In this document: positions 14,246-15,030 of the stretch, one piece after another
How the letters are laid out: each line of letters starts with the position of its first letter
Position numbering within the stretch: position 1 is the stretch's first letter
Assembly: GCF_040654855.1 (NCBI RefSeq)
Contig: NZ_JBFAIU010000183.1
Coordinates: 1-15,030, forward strand
Source: Asanoa sp040654855
GTDB lineage: Bacteria; Actinomycetota; Actinomycetes; Mycobacteriales; Micromonosporaceae
Reading direction: 5' to 3'
Length of the DNA: 15,030 nucleotides
Program-made: the position numbers and the translations under genes
Notes under the pieces: generated by a model
Told to the model about the DNA's origin: nothing
Seen by the model: only the letters and a program-made list of their open reading frames with translations
The model's database searches: none

Positions 14246-14728
14246 CTACCCGGCCTCCCGCGCCGACCAGGACAGGGCGTCGAGGTTGACGACGATCGCC
14301 TCCTGCGTGGTGCGGGCGATCACGACGACCGCCTCCGTGTCCGGGTCGGGGTTCTCCTCGCGGTGCGGCACCCAGGGCGGCACGAAGATGTAGTCGCCGG
14401 GCGCGGTCCGCACACGGGTCTCGACGGGCTCGTCGCCCTCGAGGTCGAGGAAGACGAAGACGGGCGTGCCGGCGAGCACGAAGATGGCGGTCTCGGAGGC
14501 ACCGTGGTGATGGTTGCCGGAGTTCGTCCCCGCGGGCACATGGGTCTGGCCCATCCACAGGTGGGCCGCGCCGACGGTCCGGCCGCTGATGGCCTCCCGG
14601 CGCGTCATCCCGGTGGTCTGCGAGGTCTGGTCGACGAGCCCGGCGGGCGCGACCCGGTGCAGGCGCCGGTGAAAGGCGTCGATCCCATCGGGTACGACGA
14701 CGCCGCTGGGCGTGCGCGTGACGGCCAT
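14246..14728 (-). CDS. cupin-domain protein, 160 aa
   Basis: Single-domain cupin with a probable metal site. Motif 1 gives His73, His75 and Glu79 (NHHHGASETAIFVLAG) and motif 2 gives Gly111, His122 and Asn126 (GDYIFVPPWVPHREEN), so the metal ligands are complete. No signal peptide is seen. The reaction is not defined by sequence: such proteins may be dioxygenases, isomerases or ligand binders. The start is ATG at 14728 (MAVTRTPSG); the frame continues open upstream to 15019 only as antisense of the HIT gene. No clear ribosome binding site is present, but TACGCT lies 6 nt before the ATG, as for a leaderless transcript. It is the first gene of an operon with two tenA-type genes, hence possibly linked to thiamine-pyrimidine salvage. 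Confidence 0.85.
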   Translation of the reverse strand: MAVTRTPSGVVVPDGIDAFHRRLHRVAPAGLVDQTSQTTGMTRREAISGRTVGAAHLWMGQTHVPAGTNSGNHHHGASETAIFVLAGTPVFVFLDLEGDEPVETRVRTAPGDYIFVPPWVPHREENPDPDTEAVVVIARTTQEAIVVNLDALSWSAREAG

Positions 14729-14734
14729 CGACCC

Positions 14735-14744
14735 AGCGTAGTCT
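14735..14744. promoter_or_regulatory. overlapping divergent -10 elements of leaderless promoters
   Basis: Plus strand TAGTCT (14739-14744) lies 6 nt before the HIT ATG at 14751. Minus strand TACGCT (14740-14735) lies 6 nt before the cupin ATG at 14728. Both fit the actinobacterial TANNNT form and the spacing expected when transcription starts at the A of ATG. They share the TA at 14739-14740. Confidence 0.5.
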
Positions 14745-14750
14745 CGCGCC

Positions 14751-15030
14751 ATGATCGACTGGCGGACGGACCGGATCGGATCGGCGCTGCGCGGACAGAA
14801 CCCGACGGTGCTCGCCCGGCTGGAGTCGGGCTTTGCCGTGATCGGCGACACGCAGTTCCTGCCGGGATACTGCGTGCTGCTCACCGACGACCCGGGCGTC
14901 GACCGGCTGCTCGACCTGCCGCGGGCGCGCCGGCTCGCCTTCCTCGCCGACATGGACCTGATCGGCGAGGCCGTCGCGGCGGTCTGCGCGCGGCGCGACC
15001 CGGACTTCCAGCGGATCAACTACGCGGTCC
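14751..15030 (+). CDS. HIT-family nucleotide hydrolase, 5' part (cut by window edge)
   Basis: The first 93 residues resemble actinobacterial HIT-like proteins annotated as diadenosine tetraphosphate hydrolases: a strand ESGFAVIGDTQFLPGYCVLL (about 25-44), then LLDLPRARRLAFLADMDLIGEAV (about 53-75) and the start of the next strand FQRINYAV. The His-x-His-x-His catalytic motif would lie beyond the window, so the assignment rests on the N-terminal pattern only. No ribosome binding site precedes the ATG; a TAGTCT element 6 nt upstream suggests leaderless translation. It is divergent from the cupin gene, with 22 nt between the start codons. Confidence 0.7.
   Translation, partial: MIDWRTDRIGSALRGQNPTVLARLESGFAVIGDTQFLPGYCVLLTDDPGVDRLLDLPRARRLAFLADMDLIGEAVAAVCARRDPDFQRINYAV

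Noticed and set aside
14229..14760. A TPP riboswitch ahead of the tenA operon
   Set aside because: There is no room: the cupin start is 22 nt from the divergent gene and tenA_E follows the cupin stop by 10 nt; no THI-box sequence is seen.
1..15030. A new defence, mobile or biosynthetic system
   Set aside because: No nucleases, transposases, integrases, toxin pairs, reverse transcriptases or synthase modules are seen; genes are mostly known housekeeping or surface families.

Overview
The window is about 70% GC, with strongly G/C-biased third codon positions. It shows an S8 protease with an actinobacterial-type secretion signal, an LPXTG-type surface protein, and a class Ia ribonucleotide reductase operon behind a cobalamin riboswitch, as known in Streptomyces. 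This points to a high-GC actinomycete, possibly of the Micromonosporaceae. The family assignment is inference from gene content and codon bias, not from a marker gene.

Left part (1-5125): a secreted subtilisin-like protease of 1152 residues lies on the minus strand (104-3562). A divergent GNAT acetyltransferase follows (3699-4403). The 3' end of that gene is duplicated in tandem as a decaying copy with a period of about 130 bp (4317-4577). A small minus-strand protein of unknown function (4547-4933) ends inside the duplicated copy. A separate 39-bp-spaced short repeat (5083-5172) overlaps the end of the next gene.

Middle (5123-7559): an AI-2E/PerM-family membrane protein is on the minus strand. 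A small secreted protein with a C-terminal LPVTG sorting signal is on the plus strand, followed by a perfect 15-bp terminator hairpin. A convergent DUF1801 protein comes next.

Centre (7560-11792): a gene-poor stretch holds a frameshifted gene remnant and possibly one tiny membrane peptide. It leads into the best regulatory region of the window: two NrdR boxes 32 bp apart, a promoter whose -35/-10 elements are interleaved with them, a complete cobalamin riboswitch, and a leader with hairpins, one of which can cover the nrdA ribosome binding site. Behind it lie nrdA and nrdB, overlapping by 4 nt, with all catalytic and metal-binding residues of a class Ia ribonucleotide reductase. The inferred logic is that NrdR represses when (d)ATP is high, and the riboswitch turns the oxygen-dependent enzyme off when B12 is available. 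That would fit a B12-dependent class II reductase elsewhere in the genome.

Right part (11747-15030): an MFS transporter gene is convergent with nrdB, overlaps its 3' end by 46 bp and carries one frameshift. An operator-like palindrome precedes it. Upstream on the same strand is a compact cupin-tenA-tenA operon. The first TenA lacks the catalytic cysteine (TenA_E type) and the second has it (TenA_C type), which suggests stepwise salvage of the thiamine pyrimidine. A HIT-family nucleotide hydrolase, cut by the window edge, is divergent from the cupin gene. The two start codons are only 22 nt apart, with overlapping -10 elements suited to leaderless transcription.

No phage, CRISPR, transposase, tRNA or rRNA was seen. 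I do not see a new defence or biosynthetic system. The most interesting points are the layered nrdAB control, the TenA_E/TenA_C pair, and the short repeats around the GNAT and AI-2E genes.
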